DNA of 64,000 bases from Mucilaginibacter paludis DSM 18603 (GTDB taxonomy: Bacteria > Bacteroidota > Bacteroidia > Sphingobacteriales > Sphingobacteriaceae). The DNA lies in assembly GCF_000166195.2 (NCBI RefSeq), contig NZ_CM001403.1, positions 1,940,432-2,004,431 of the forward strand, written 5' to 3'. The notes beneath the pieces are model-generated. The model searched no databases. It saw only the letters and a list, made by a program, of their open reading frames with translations, and was not told the origin of the DNA. Numbering within the stretch: the first letter of the stretch is position 1; each line of letters opens with the position of its first letter. Below are positions 26,277 through 37,139 of this stretch, piece by piece. The position numbers and the translations under genes were made by a program.

Positions 26277-26993
26277 ATGCATACAACCTTTAAGATCTTT
26301 ATTACTACATTAATAACAACTTTGTTCTTTTCTGTTTCGGGCTATTGCCAATTAGACTATAACTATGGCCTAAATACAAAAGGGTTTAGATTAGGCATTG
26401 GAGGTGGTGGAACCGTTTTACAAACACACTTCGCACAAAACCCAATAAAACCGCTGTTTGTCGCTAATCTTGATTATGATTTCAATCCATATTTAAGCAT
26501 TGGCGTTGAATATCAAAAAGGCACATTACACGGAGATGATTCAAAAGGTTATCTGTTTGTCAAATCATCTGACATTGAATTTAGTGCCGTAAATCTTAAT
26601 TTAAAAGTAAGTGTTGGTCAATTTGTAAATTATCAAACCAGCACCGTACTCGGCGAGGCTATAAAAAGATTTTATGCGGGAGTTGGCATCGGTGGCATTA
26701 GTGAACCTTTAAAGACAAAGAAGTTTCAATACAATTTAGCAAACAGACCGGATCCAACTTTTTCATCTGAGACGAAAAAAAACCCTATCTATGTTGCAAT
26801 CCCGTTAAATTTTGGAACAAATATTAATTTGAGAGGCCTTTTCGGGATGTCAGACAAGTTTGAACTCAATCCTAACTACCAATTTACTTATGTCAACACA
26901 TACTACCTTGACGGATTCAGAACTTCAACAACAAATAGCCACTTGAAAGGTTTTTATAATGCCCTAACCCTAAGTCTTAAATACAAATTTTAA
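26277..26993 (+). CDS. Outer-membrane beta-barrel protein, hypothetical
   Basis: The ATG at 26277 is preferred over the upstream TTG at 26238 because it starts right at the signal peptide (hydrophobic core, cleavage after SGYCQ). The mature part has glycine-rich strands (KGFRLGIGGGGTVLQTHF, then YLSIGVEYQKG) and ends LTLSLKYKF, typical of an outer-membrane barrel of about ten strands. Function unknown. Followed by its own terminator. Confidence 0.7.
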   Translation: MHTTFKIFITTLITTLFFSVSGYCQLDYNYGLNTKGFRLGIGGGGTVLQTHFAQNPIKPLFVANLDYDFNPYLSIGVEYQKGTLHGDDSKGYLFVKSSDIEFSAVNLNLKVSVGQFVNYQTSTVLGEAIKRFYAGVGIGGISEPLKTKKFQYNLANRPDPTFSSETKKNPIYVAIPLNFGTNINLRGLFGMSDKFELNPNYQFTYVNTYYLDGFRTSTTNSHLKGFYNALTLSLKYKF

Positions 26994-27047
26994 ATAAAAC
27001 AATAATTTGACTTGGAGCTTATAACACTATTTTTTGAATACTAATTT

Positions 27048-27083
27048 AAAAATCAGCCTTTTCAATTGAAACGGCTGATTTTT
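27048..27083 (+). terminator. Terminator after the beta-barrel gene
   Basis: AAAAATCAGCC (27048) pairs with GGCTGATTTTT (27083), with an inner TTTCAATTGAAA palindrome. The A and T ends suggest it acts in both directions. Confidence 0.82.
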
Positions 27084-27158
27084 AGCAAATATTGATAACG
27101 TTGTGATTAAAGAGAGTATGCTTCTGATTTCATCCTTGAAATAATCCTATTCATCAAA

Positions 27159-28331
27159 ATGGTCAAAAAGCTATTCTTTTCAGTCGCCGTATACTTGCTT
27201 ATTTTGTTTTCAAACGATGTAAATGCACAATACAAAAACAGCGTCGAAATAACCCCAATTGCCAGCCTGAAAGTATTTTCGGCTGATAGTACATTAAGAG
27301 GATCCTCATGGGGATTAGAAGCAACCTACCGCATCAACATGGCCGATAATAAGGCAGACTGGGTAAAAATGCTCAATGTTGCAAGCATTGATATTTCTGC
27401 ATCTTACCGAAACCTTGAAAGTATATACTTAGCCAAAAATTTTGCATCGAAAGGTTTTTTGGGAAATTACTATGGCATAGTAAGCAAAGTTGATTTCTGC
27501 ATAGCTGAATCAAACAAAACAAAAATTTTACTTACTCCCGGATTTGGCTTGGGATATGCAACGCAAACGTTTTATACCAACAATAACCCACTGGTAGGCA
27601 GTCATATCAACTTTACCGCCCAAGTTGGCTTAAAGGTAATCGCCGCCTTGTCGCCATCGGTTAGATTAGTTGGAGGATTAGATTTATACCATTTCTCTAA
27701 TGCTGCTTTTAAACTATCTAACTATGGGGTAAACTCAATCAATGCTTCAATCGGCATCGACAAAGACATTAATATATCTGCGCCTTCAACCTCCAAAAAT
27801 TTATTCCAACATTACACTAAACATTCTTTTGAATTTGGAGTTGATATTGGCCGAAGAGGCTTAGTTCAGGAAGGCGGAGGAATTTACGGCCAAACGGCAA
27901 TAAATCAGAAAAAAGCCACATCGATGCTTTATCAATCCGGCCTTTACGCTGGCTACAATTATCGGTTGAACCCTGTGTTGAGTTTAAGAGCAGGGGTAGA
28001 TGCTGTATATTACTACAAAACATTTGAAGTCAATAATTTTTATGCTACGTACCAGGAGTTAGGAACTTCTTATGACAGGGTTCGCGCTGGTGTAAGCTTA
28101 GGTACCGAGTTGTGGTTAGGCAAAGTATCCATCCCTTTAAACTTTGGCCATTATTTTCATTTCAAGACATTTACACCTACTAACACTAAAACTTATTTCC
28201 CGCCGGATTTTTATTGGACCTTTGGTGCACGGTATTACTTAAAACCTTGGGTAGCGATAGAAGCGAAACAATATTTGCACAGAACTCAAGCTGATTTTGC
28301 AGGGTTGGGATTGATATTTAAAATTCGCTAA
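27159..28331 (+). CDS. PagL-like lipid A deacylase / acyloxyacyl hydrolase
   Basis: A 390-residue secreted barrel with a signal peptide ending NDVNAQ. The segment GLDLYHFSNAAFKLSNYG near residues 173-190 matches the PagL active-site pattern, with the catalytic His and Ser in HFSN. PagL removes the 3-O acyl chain of lipid A in the outer membrane. The protein is about twice the length of PagL: residues 225-390 form a second strand-rich half without a clear HFSN motif, so it may be a duplication or a larger barrel. The family match is by motif only. Confidence 0.65.
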   Translation: MVKKLFFSVAVYLLILFSNDVNAQYKNSVEITPIASLKVFSADSTLRGSSWGLEATYRINMADNKADWVKMLNVASIDISASYRNLESIYLAKNFASKGFLGNYYGIVSKVDFCIAESNKTKILLTPGFGLGYATQTFYTNNNPLVGSHINFTAQVGLKVIAALSPSVRLVGGLDLYHFSNAAFKLSNYGVNSINASIGIDKDINISAPSTSKNLFQHYTKHSFEFGVDIGRRGLVQEGGGIYGQTAINQKKATSMLYQSGLYAGYNYRLNPVLSLRAGVDAVYYYKTFEVNNFYATYQELGTSYDRVRAGVSLGTELWLGKVSIPLNFGHYFHFKTFTPTNTKTYFPPDFYWTFGARYYLKPWVAIEAKQYLHRTQADFAGLGLIFKIR

Positions 28332-28536
28332 TGAAGTGAACAATTAGGTTTTGACAACATGATCAATGTATAAAAAAGTTCAAGCAAAGAGATAGATGCG
28401 AGCTATAAAACTACACCATCATTGAGCGACTAAATGAACTTACATTATCAATATATAAGCGGAACTACCTGAGGCACAGTATAATTATAATTATAACGAA
28501 TTATATGTTAAATTTAATTTAGAAAGGCCTGAATGA

Positions 28537-29793
28537 TTACTTTTTTGAAACCGTGCTCCTATAAAAAACGCCAATATCCCCATTAATAATATCTTGTTCA
28601 GTAAATGAGGTATGGTTTATCAAGCCTGCTCCATATCGATCAGCATCGTTTACCATATGAATTACATTATCAGTTGTCTGAACAGCATCAGGATAACTGG
28701 GTGCCGCGACTATATCGTTTTCTACCAATACCGATTTATATTTCCAGCTCACGCCATTATTTACCGATAAAAAAACCGTCAAGTTAGTTCTGTAAAAACT
28801 ATTATTAATAATTAATAAGATATTACCACTTTTTAACTTTCCAATGAATACCCGGGAAGCAGCATTAGGAAATATTGTTTTAAAGCCGCTAATAGTATCC
28901 CAACTACTGCCATTGTTATAACTATTTGAATATTGAATATTACCGGCATTATTACCTGCCCCCGTTCGCGTAAGCGCAAACAAATGGCCATTGCCTAAAT
29001 CGGTAACCATGTGCTCAATATTGAGTCCGGTTTGGGGCTGAGCTGCTGGAAGGTAAGAAATTTTCAGGAAACTATTTTTTATCGCAAAGCTCCCTTTATA
29101 AATAAAAGCACCATCGAGGCCAGCCGGTGTAGGTGATGATCTCCAAACACTTATCGGGAAAATAATATCAGCGTTGTTATTGATACAGATGGGTTTATTC
29201 ATCATTATTCCATCGGACAACCTTCTCGGAGTATCAAATCTTAACGTATCGTTTACAAGTGCCATCCTTGAGTACCAAACCCCGCCTACGCCATCCCACA
29301 CCAAGGTCGATTTTACTTTAGCCCAGAAGAGATAAACATTACCATAAGGGTCTGTCCATAAGCATGCGTCAAAAAAGCGAACTAAACTCTTGGCAGTAGG
29401 CGTAATCACAGCCTCATTATCCAACCAGGTTTTTCCAAGATCCTTGCTAACGGAAACCGTGATATAGTTACCTGGCCCCTCTCCATTTGTACCGGAGTAC
29501 CAAGCCGTAAACAAATTATTACTTTTATCGGCTGTGATGGATGGTATGCCTTGCCAGCTTCTGTTTAAAAATGCGGTATTTGCTTTCTGCTTAACTAAAA
29601 TCTGTCCTTCTAAAGATTCATTTGTATTTCCGTCTGAAAAAACCGTTGGATCCGCAATGGCTGTAGGAACCATTGGGGATGTATTGACATTTACATTAGC
29701 TGTAGGAACGCTTTCTATAATGATTGATGTATCATTTTTTTTGCATGAATACAAAACAAAAACCAATAACAAAAACACGTAAAAATGCTTCAT
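28537..29793 (-). CDS. Sialidase-fold (BNR repeat) lipoprotein
   Basis: I use the ATG at 29793 (an upstream TTG adds two residues). A lipoprotein signal ends VLYSC. Three Asp-box-like motifs are visible: SVSKDLGKTW near residue 110, YSNSYNNGSSW and LSVNNGVSWKY, placing it in the sialidase/BNR six-blade propeller superfamily. The family includes exo-sialidases and lectin-like proteins; I cannot verify the Arg triad or the nucleophile Tyr. Surface glycan binding or hydrolysis is likely. It is monocistronic and isolated from other glycan genes. Confidence 0.72.
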   Translation of the reverse strand: MKHFYVFLLLVFVLYSCKKNDTSIIIESVPTANVNVNTSPMVPTAIADPTVFSDGNTNESLEGQILVKQKANTAFLNRSWQGIPSITADKSNNLFTAWYSGTNGEGPGNYITVSVSKDLGKTWLDNEAVITPTAKSLVRFFDACLWTDPYGNVYLFWAKVKSTLVWDGVGGVWYSRMALVNDTLRFDTPRRLSDGIMMNKPICINNNADIIFPISVWRSSPTPAGLDGAFIYKGSFAIKNSFLKISYLPAAQPQTGLNIEHMVTDLGNGHLFALTRTGAGNNAGNIQYSNSYNNGSSWDTISGFKTIFPNAASRVFIGKLKSGNILLIINNSFYRTNLTVFLSVNNGVSWKYKSVLVENDIVAAPSYPDAVQTTDNVIHMVNDADRYGAGLINHTSFTEQDIINGDIGVFYRSTVSKK

Positions 29794-30253
29794 GGGCAAA
29801 TAGCTATTCTTAAATTAGGAATAGCTAAATAACTGAATTTTAGTCAATTTACAAACTTTTTTTTTAATTAAAGGTCAAAAAATATTTGACAATTTAAGCT
29901 ATACCTTATATTATCAAATCAAAATTAATAATCTGAAGATTCTTAAAGTTAGGATTGACAAAAACTCTGGAAATAAAAAATTATTCTTCCTGAATTTGAT
30001 CTTGTTGGAGAAAAAAGTGCGATTACTTAAAAAATGTTATTATATGAATAAGCAATCGCACGTAGGTAGCTTTGCTCGAGATAGCTGGCAATTGCATCTT
30101 CCCCATCAATGATATTTAGCTATTGGATATTGAAAAGCAAGAAGCACGATATCTATAGGATCGCACTTCAAATTCACGCTGTATACTTTAGATTATCTCT
30201 TTCCTCTTTTTAATGGCCGCATATAAAGAATCAACAACCAACTTTATATCCTA
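29794..30253. other. Interval with GTGCGAT inverted repeats
   Basis: A 460-base spacer. GTGCGATT at 30017-30024 and AATCGCAC at 30054-30061 form an 8-bp stem, and a third half-site (ATCGCAC) lies near 30158 beside GAAGCACGAT. It could be a terminator-like or regulatory structure. No gene seen. Confidence 0.4.
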
Positions 30254-32566
30254 TCACTCAATACTCACCTTCCTCATGTCCTCCCTGCCATAAAACACCG
30301 GGAAATACATCATCTCGGCCTTTGCAGGGTTAAGGGTATAGGTACCACCATACCGGGGCATCAGTTTAACCGCAAACTGATATTTACCTTGTTTAAGCTT
30401 GCGGCAAAAAATGCTTACTTTGTTTTTAAAGTATTCGCGGTGAATTTCGTTGCCCCAGTAATTTTGCTCCTTACCGTTGTACGAGCATCCCGCCGGTATA
30501 GGGATCTCTATCATCACAAAATCGGCATCGGCACGGGCTGTTACTTCGGCTACCAGGTTTACGGCCTGCCCACCTTTTAATTTACCTGCCCTCTGCTGGT
30601 CCTTTTCAAACCAGGTATTTACTGTAAAATCCTTACTTACTTTAATGGGCTGCCTTTTCCAAAACTGCTGGTACCCGGTTATATAAACGGGCAGTTGGCC
30701 GCTCTTGCGGATGCGCAGTGTTGAATTGGCACTTAATGTAGCAGTGTATGGAAACTGGCTGATCGTTTCGTTCTTCTCGCCGCTCAAGGTGATAGACGGG
30801 GGTTGAGGCAAGCGCCCTCCGGTAAGCAGATCGGGCAAAATGGTTTCTAATATTAAGGATGATTCGTAGGTATTTCTCCAATAGCCATCCTTACGCTGCT
30901 CTAAAAAATAGTTCCTTATTTTAGCTAATAGCTCCGGATGCCTGCCATCGTTTTTAAACAATTGATAAGCCATGATACTCAACTGGATGGAATTATCAAA
31001 AAAGCGGTAATTGTTCTCGCCCCAATAGGTATTTCCAAACATCGTATGGCGCTGGTATTTCAACAGGCTATCCAGGTTCACCTTGATACCTGCCTGTTGC
31101 TTAATCAGCATCAAACGCATTTTTTCGTACGATGAACGCTCTTCTTTAGGTTTCAATTGCTTTTCATAAGCGGTAATCAAACTGGTATAATTGGCAGTAG
31201 AGCCCAATTTCATCAATAGGCTCAAGGCATCAAGCTTATTTGCGCCATTGTAGGATGTTACCTGGTATAACAGATAATCTATCAGTTTTTGCTTATCCAG
31301 TTTTACCTGGTAGCCCTCCTTTTCGGCATCTATCAGTGCCTCGGCGGCATGCAGGCTTATCCAGAGCTCCTCGTCGGTATCTTTCCACCAGCCCCAGGTG
31401 CCTTCTGAACGGCGGTTATCCTGTAGTTTTTTGATCAGATCCAAAACATTTTTGTTCCACTTAAAGGGTTCGCCCTGGTATTTGCGGATCCGCTTTTCTA
31501 CCAATAAGCCCTTTAATTTAGATGCCAGCTGTTCGTTACACAGGTACTCATAATCGCGCAGGCGTTTAACTTCGTCAATTAACACCGGCAGTACAGATGC
31601 CTCGGCCCTAAAGGTTACCTTGCCCAAAGCCACATCAAATTTCAAAGTAAGCGTGGTATCCTTTTCCAAATCGGCAAAGGTGCCCTTGGTTTCTAAAACC
31701 CCCTGTTCAAAAACCGGGATGGCACGCCGTTCCCCGTCAAAATAACCATTGTCTTTTTTCAGGGTATACTCAAACTTTAAGCTATCCACATCAGCCGCTA
31801 CCACCTTAAAGGTATCAATCCAGGCGTTTTTGATATTCAGCAAATTCTGTTTAAAATCTTGCCCGTTGTATTTAAAATTGCGGTTCAGGGCAACATCGCC
31901 TGTGGTATAATTCATTATTTTGCCAATCACATTCATCTCATCGCCCTTAACAGCAAATTGCGGCGTAACGATGTTAGCGCTCAATGATTTAAAGGACTTT
32001 ATTTTCCCTTCTGTATAGCCCGACTGCTTACCGGCCATGCCAATAATCAGCGTACGCCAGCTGGTTATATCATCCGGAAAAACAACATTGAAACTGGCCT
32101 TACCTTGCGCATCGGTTTTAAGTTTGGGTTGCCAGTAGGCATAGTCAGCAAAATTGGTACGCAAGGTTTGCTGCGGCCCCGGTGTTCCGGTATCGGCATT
32201 TAATCCTTTCTTTTTTGTTGTAATCACAATCACGCCATTGGCAGCCCTTGCGCCATAAATCGCCGTTGCCGCTTCGCCTTTCAGCACGCTCATATCGGCA
32301 ATATTTGCCGGATCAACCGAGGCGCCGTTTTCAACTACAACACCATCTACCACATACAGGGGGGTATTGGCAACCGATAAGGAACTATTACCACGTACCA
32401 TTACGCCCGCAACTTTTCCCTGTAAAGCGCTTACAACCGATATGGCCCCGGTGAGGTTAGCCCTCCTTTGCGAACCGTAACCTACCACAACCACTTCCTG
32501 TAGTTGCTTAGCCGATTCCACCAGTGTAACTTTAACATCAGTGGCTCCGGGTGAAATAGCTACGTC
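30254..32566 (-). pseudogene. C-terminal part of split alpha-2-macroglobulin/TonB-plug protein
   Basis: Continuation, in the same frame, of the gene starting at 36058; the only break is one TAG codon at 32567-32569. If translation restarts, the first start codon is a GTG at 32521, giving 755 residues. It opens with a SusC-type junction (LQEVVVVGYGSQRRANLTGA) and a TonB-plug-like domain (VANTPLYVVDGVVVENG, then MSVLKGEAATAIYGARAANG, then VIVITTKKKG). The alpha-2-macroglobulin core follows, with the thioester motif CNEQ at residues 328-331 of the restarted frame and the helical complement-like domain after it. The whole part is intact, so inactivation must be recent, or the stop is read through, or it is a sequence error. 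Confidence 0.82.
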
Positions 32567-35500
32567 CTACGTTTGGAAGCCGATAAAGGCTACCGTCAGT
32601 CTGCCCTCCCCGGGTACATGGATTTTAAAATTACCGTTGATATCCGTCACGGTACCATATTTTGTGCCTTTGATTAGTATAGCTACACCCGGCAACCCTA
32701 CCTGCTGTTTATCCACAACCTGGCCACGCATTTCGTTTTTAAAGTTGGAGTTATCGAGGTATTGCGCGTTAAAGGCTTCCTTTAGTTTCAGTTTATCAGC
32801 GTCCTCATCATTCCGGATGCCGCCCTCACCAGGTAAACTATTGGTTATCGCTGCTATTTTGATGCTTACACTATCGCGCGGCCTAATTTTGCTGAATGTT
32901 ATTTTTTTGTAATTGATGCCTTCGCCTTGAACAACAACATCGTTCTGGATATAATAAGCATCGTTTTTTAGCAGAAAGAATAGCCGGTAATTGCCTGGTT
33001 CCAGGTATCCCATATCAGTTGTTGCCCCGGGATACACCCGGATATAATCCGGATTATCATACCGGTAAACAATAATATTTTTGATAATAGGCAGTTGGCC
33101 GTAAGCCTGGTTGCTTATTGTGTTGTAACCATTCACGCTGATCAACAATTTACCATTACCCCGCGCCGGTAAATACTTATTTTTAAATGATGCCGTGCTA
33201 TGCGCACGCTCATCAAGGTAATGCTGCCAAAGCGTATCGGCTTCCTTTAAGGTTAAGGCATATTGCCTGTAATCTGGAAAACTTTGGTTATTGGCGTATA
33301 AATGGGTGTCGAAAGGATATTTGCCTGGTATTGATTTTTGTTTGATGAGCCCTGGCTGAAACTCAAACGAGTAATCAGACTCCGCTGTAAAATAGCGGAC
33401 CGGCTCCCCACGCACTTCCAGGCTGGTGGTGTTAGAAACTAAGGGCCCTGCAAGAATTTGGTTTTCGCGGTAGCCATAATTAAAACGGTAATTATTAGTC
33501 TGAGGATTAGGGTTTAACAGAATAACATGATCGCCCTGGTTCAGGGTAGCCATTTTATCACCAAAATTATCCACCACCTTAATCATATATTGATCAACCA
33601 GGCGGGCCTCGTAAGTGGTTAGGCTATCGGGCATTTTTTTAAACTGCGCTATATGGTTTAAAACGGTATCGGCATTAATACTCAATATCAGTTTTTTCCC
33701 TTTGGTAACAACTACATTATCCAGGCTGATGTTTTGGTTGAGCGTTCTGAAAATGAGGCTATGCTTGCCCGGGCTAACTATAAAACTGTAACGCTGCAAC
33801 TGCCCGGCCTGGCTAAAATAAACAGGAACACGATCAATATAGAGAACGTGCACCGGGAGTACATTGCCATTTTTAACTATAAAAGGTGCTATCTGGGCCG
33901 ATGTATCGGGGGCAGGCTCCTCTATCCTAAAAATATCTGTTGGATGGGTAAATTGATAGTAAACAATGCTATCCAAGCCCATATCCCGGCCCCACCTTTT
34001 CCAGTTCAGTTCAAAAGCCCCGTTTTCGGCCTTGTCGTCAATCTCGAGCTTTCTTTTTAATTTACGGCTACCATACAGCCGTCCGAAATAAGGTATAGAG
34101 GGCACGTAGAAGTTTTTAAATTTGGAGGTGACCGCCATGGCTGTCAGGTCGGCATCGGCAACGGGCTTGCCCAGTGCATCTTTTACGGTTATTTCTACAG
34201 GTACCTTTTGCCCTGGATTTACCGCCACCGGCTGATTGACATCAATAGACAGTAAATGGTCGCGGTAAATGATGGCTACCTCGTCCGACTTTGATTCGCC
34301 ACCCCAGATGTAATTGATCAGCATAAAAACATTGCCCTGGTGATGGTATTGTTTTTTGTAGTAGAGGTCGGTCGCCTTGCCGCCGTCAATCATTTTGTTG
34401 CCGCTAAAAACGGTGTACCAAAACGGGATATGCCGAGGGTTATCAACTTGAATAAACAGCGAATCGTTGGTGCGATAGGCCGATGTAGTGATATTGGGCG
34501 CATAGTCTTTCAGCTCTGCAAACGCCATATCTTTGTCGCTTTCTATATCATATTTTTTAATATGAGGATTAATAACAAATTTGGCGGGCAAGGTAATATT
34601 AGCTGCCGCGATGCTATCGTTGTTTAAATTATAAGATGTGATGGTGGCTCCTTTTGTGATCTCCTTGCCGTTTAGCCTGTAATTTATTTTTAACGTATCC
34701 TGATCCAGCTTAACATCAATTTTTTCGGCTTCATCATTAAAAGTAAGTTGTTTTGATTGCCGTTGCTGCTCGTTATTGCTGTTTAAAAACAGGGCCTCCA
34801 CCTCGTAACGGAGCGTAGCCTTCGGGAATATGGAATCGGGGATGATGAGTTTGGTTTCGCCAACGGCATCCAACTGCAATTGGTGCCTCCATAAGGTATC
34901 GGGCACAAAAACCTTATCGCTATGGTAGGTTTCTATATTCCGGGTGTGCAGCGTAATTTCTGCGCGGCCATCGGCAACGGGTAAATCATTTTCATCAACC
35001 GCCTTTAAATACAAGGATACCGGATTGCCGGGCGAATGCTCTTCTTGATCACTACGAAGAGAAAATTTGACTGATTTGAGCTCATATTCCTCGTAACGGA
35101 AATAGCCGGATAGTAATACATTATCCTTGGCGGTTTCAATAGGCGAGTTTTCGAGGCTTAAAGTATAATTGGCGTCCAGTGTCAGCTTTAAACTATCGCT
35201 CAACACCAAAGTACTTTCAAAGGCGCCATCGCGGTAACTTTTAACTGTACCGATAATTTTCCCCTTCTCGCCATATTGGCTGCCTCTTAACCTCACAAAC
35301 AAACTTTTTTGTTTAACGGGCATTTTATTGTTTTTATTAAAAATATAGGCCTTAAATTTTACAGTATCGCCAGGTTTATACATCGGCTTATTGAAAACCA
35401 TATAACCGGTATAAGGCGACGGACGGTAACTATTATGATTTTTACTGAACAAGTTTTTTACAGGAACCCATATATAGCTAAGCGGGGTATGATAAGCGAG

Positions 35501-36058
35501 CTTTCGCCAAAATGCCGGCCATTGGCTATAGTGATATTGTTCTTGCTTAGTTACGGTAAAGTAATTGGCTACACCCGCGTATACTACCTTGAGCAAGAGG
35601 TCTTTTTTGCCATACCTGGTATGGTAAAGCTGTAGCCCGGCATCATATTCCACCTTCTTTTTATTCAGATAAACCAGGGCATTATTAACCGGCGTTCCAT
35701 TAATATCCAGCAATACAAAACGTAAATCCTTACGGTTATCCAGGATATTTAAAAAAGCGGAATGGTTTTCAATCAGCTCGTAATTAAGCTTATTGTAGCC
35801 TGCAGATACTTTAAGGTAATTGCCAGGGGCCAGTTGCGGAAGCTTGAAATTATCGGTTAATGCCGAATCGATAGGCCGCAGCAATAGCTTATCGGTTATT
35901 TTAGATTGCTCACCCTTATAAAGCAGTTCTGCATCAGCGTCTTTTAACGGGTAGATATAAGTATAGTATCCGCTGGTGCGGCTATTGGTTAAAGGCTTTT
36001 GCGCCTGGCAAATGTAAAAGCTAAAAACGGCTAATAGTAAGGCGGTAAAGGTTTTCAT
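32567..36058 (-). pseudogene. N-terminal part of split alpha-2-macroglobulin (MG2 domains), ending in amber codon
   Basis: I start at the ATG at 36058, where the signal peptide (LLLAVFSFYICQAQ) begins; the open frame reaches back to 36097. The 1,163 residues include macroglobulin domains, with an MG2-like segment YMVFNKPMYKPGDTVKFKAY near residue 235. At the end is a CarboxypepD_reg-like domain (MRGQVVDKQQVGLPGVAILI, then GTVTDINGNF and FIGFQT). TAG then ends it in the middle of that domain; the next codons continue DVAISPG in frame. The two parts together give about 1,934 codons. Bacterial alpha-2-macroglobulins trap proteases; in Bacteroidota they occur with TonB systems. It lies downstream of the sigma/FecR/receptor cascade. 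Confidence 0.82.
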
Positions 36059-36368
36059 AAACAGGTTTTTGGTAGCAGATGCTTTTGCACCTAACATTCC
36101 ATAAAATTTATGAAAAAAAATGGTTAATCAAATGCGGCAGGTTATAAATGAGTTTTTTAGTAACATCTTATAGCCGCGGCGGGGTACGTAGCCGTGTGGT
36201 GTATAACTTTGTATTTTGAACATGTTAAAATTAACATAAGTGTGCATAACAATAAACAGGCATACCTGACAAGGCTGCCTGTTTATTGATTAACCCAAGC
36301 GGTAGTTTTTGCATCCATATCTGCTGTAAGGTTGCTAAACCTGATAAGATGCCCGGCATATCGGTAAG
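36059..36368 (-). terminator. Spacer with a 13-bp hairpin (36250-36288), probable terminator
   Basis: CAATAAACAGGCA (36250-36262) pairs perfectly with TGCCTGTTTATTG (36276-36288). On the minus strand it follows the lipoprotein gene and is followed by T-rich DNA, so it probably separates that gene from the alpha-2-macroglobulin gene. The remaining spacer shows no clear promoter on the minus strand. Confidence 0.55.
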
Positions 36369-37136
36369 CTATCTGCTCAAGATCAGGCTACACGACACGT
36401 TATAATATTTGCCATTAATTAACATGCTGGTTGTTTTGGTTGGTGTGACAGCATTGCCCAGCGATATCATAAAAAGATTTTCTTTGGTGATAGTGGCGCT
36501 GAACGAGGTATTGGTATAAACTGCACCCTGATTATTCAACAAGGGCAGGCCGGTATTGGGATTGATATAACTAAACTTGTACAACTGCTGTACTACATCA
36601 CCAATTATCTGTCTTTTAACAATATACAGTTTGTCGTTATCGGTATAGTTAGCGGTTACATCGTGCAGGGTATCTAAAGGGATGTATACGCCGTTGGTGG
36701 CATAAAAAGGTAAAACTACAATATCTACTTTGGCGTAAGGCAACGCGATAGCGGCCAGGTTGGCAATTTTGATCTTCATATAGCCGGGAGGGGCAGGCGA
36801 AACACCGCTTAGCGGGCTCCGGCTAATCACAGGTCTTTGTGTTGTATCAGCCTGGTTAACAAAGAATGTTTCACCGCCTGAAATGTTCAAAACGGTATCT
36901 AAAATAATTTTTTTAGTGCTCGTTTTAACAATTGTAAATCTGTCATCGCCGTAAGCCGCCGGTACATCATATCCAAAAGAGTAATATTTACTTTCCGCAC
37001 CAATTTGCATATCCTGGTTAACGCTTTTGTTCACAAAAGTAACTTTGGTGAATTTTAAGCTTGCTATAACTTCGGATTTTTTGCAGGCAGCCACGCAAAG
37101 CAGTATGCCCAACAGGATCAATAATCTGTTTTTCAT
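36369..37136 (-). CDS. Lipoprotein of unknown function, partner of the TonB receptor
   Basis: A 255-residue lipoprotein (lipobox VAAC, C18). The mature part is strand-rich (GYMKIKIANLAAIALPYAKV near residue 125), resembling DUF4397-like surface lipoproteins, though I am not sure of the family. It begins 3 bases after the TonB-receptor gene, so it is co-expressed and likely sits at the surface as the receptor's partner in place of a SusD. Substrate unknown. Confidence 0.65.
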   Translation of the reverse strand: MKNRLLILLGILLCVAACKKSEVIASLKFTKVTFVNKSVNQDMQIGAESKYYSFGYDVPAAYGDDRFTIVKTSTKKIILDTVLNISGGETFFVNQADTTQRPVISRSPLSGVSPAPPGYMKIKIANLAAIALPYAKVDIVVLPFYATNGVYIPLDTLHDVTANYTDNDKLYIVKRQIIGDVVQQLYKFSYINPNTGLPLLNNQGAVYTNTSFSATITKENLFMISLGNAVTPTKTTSMLINGKYYNVSCSLILSR

Positions 37137-37139
37137 GTT

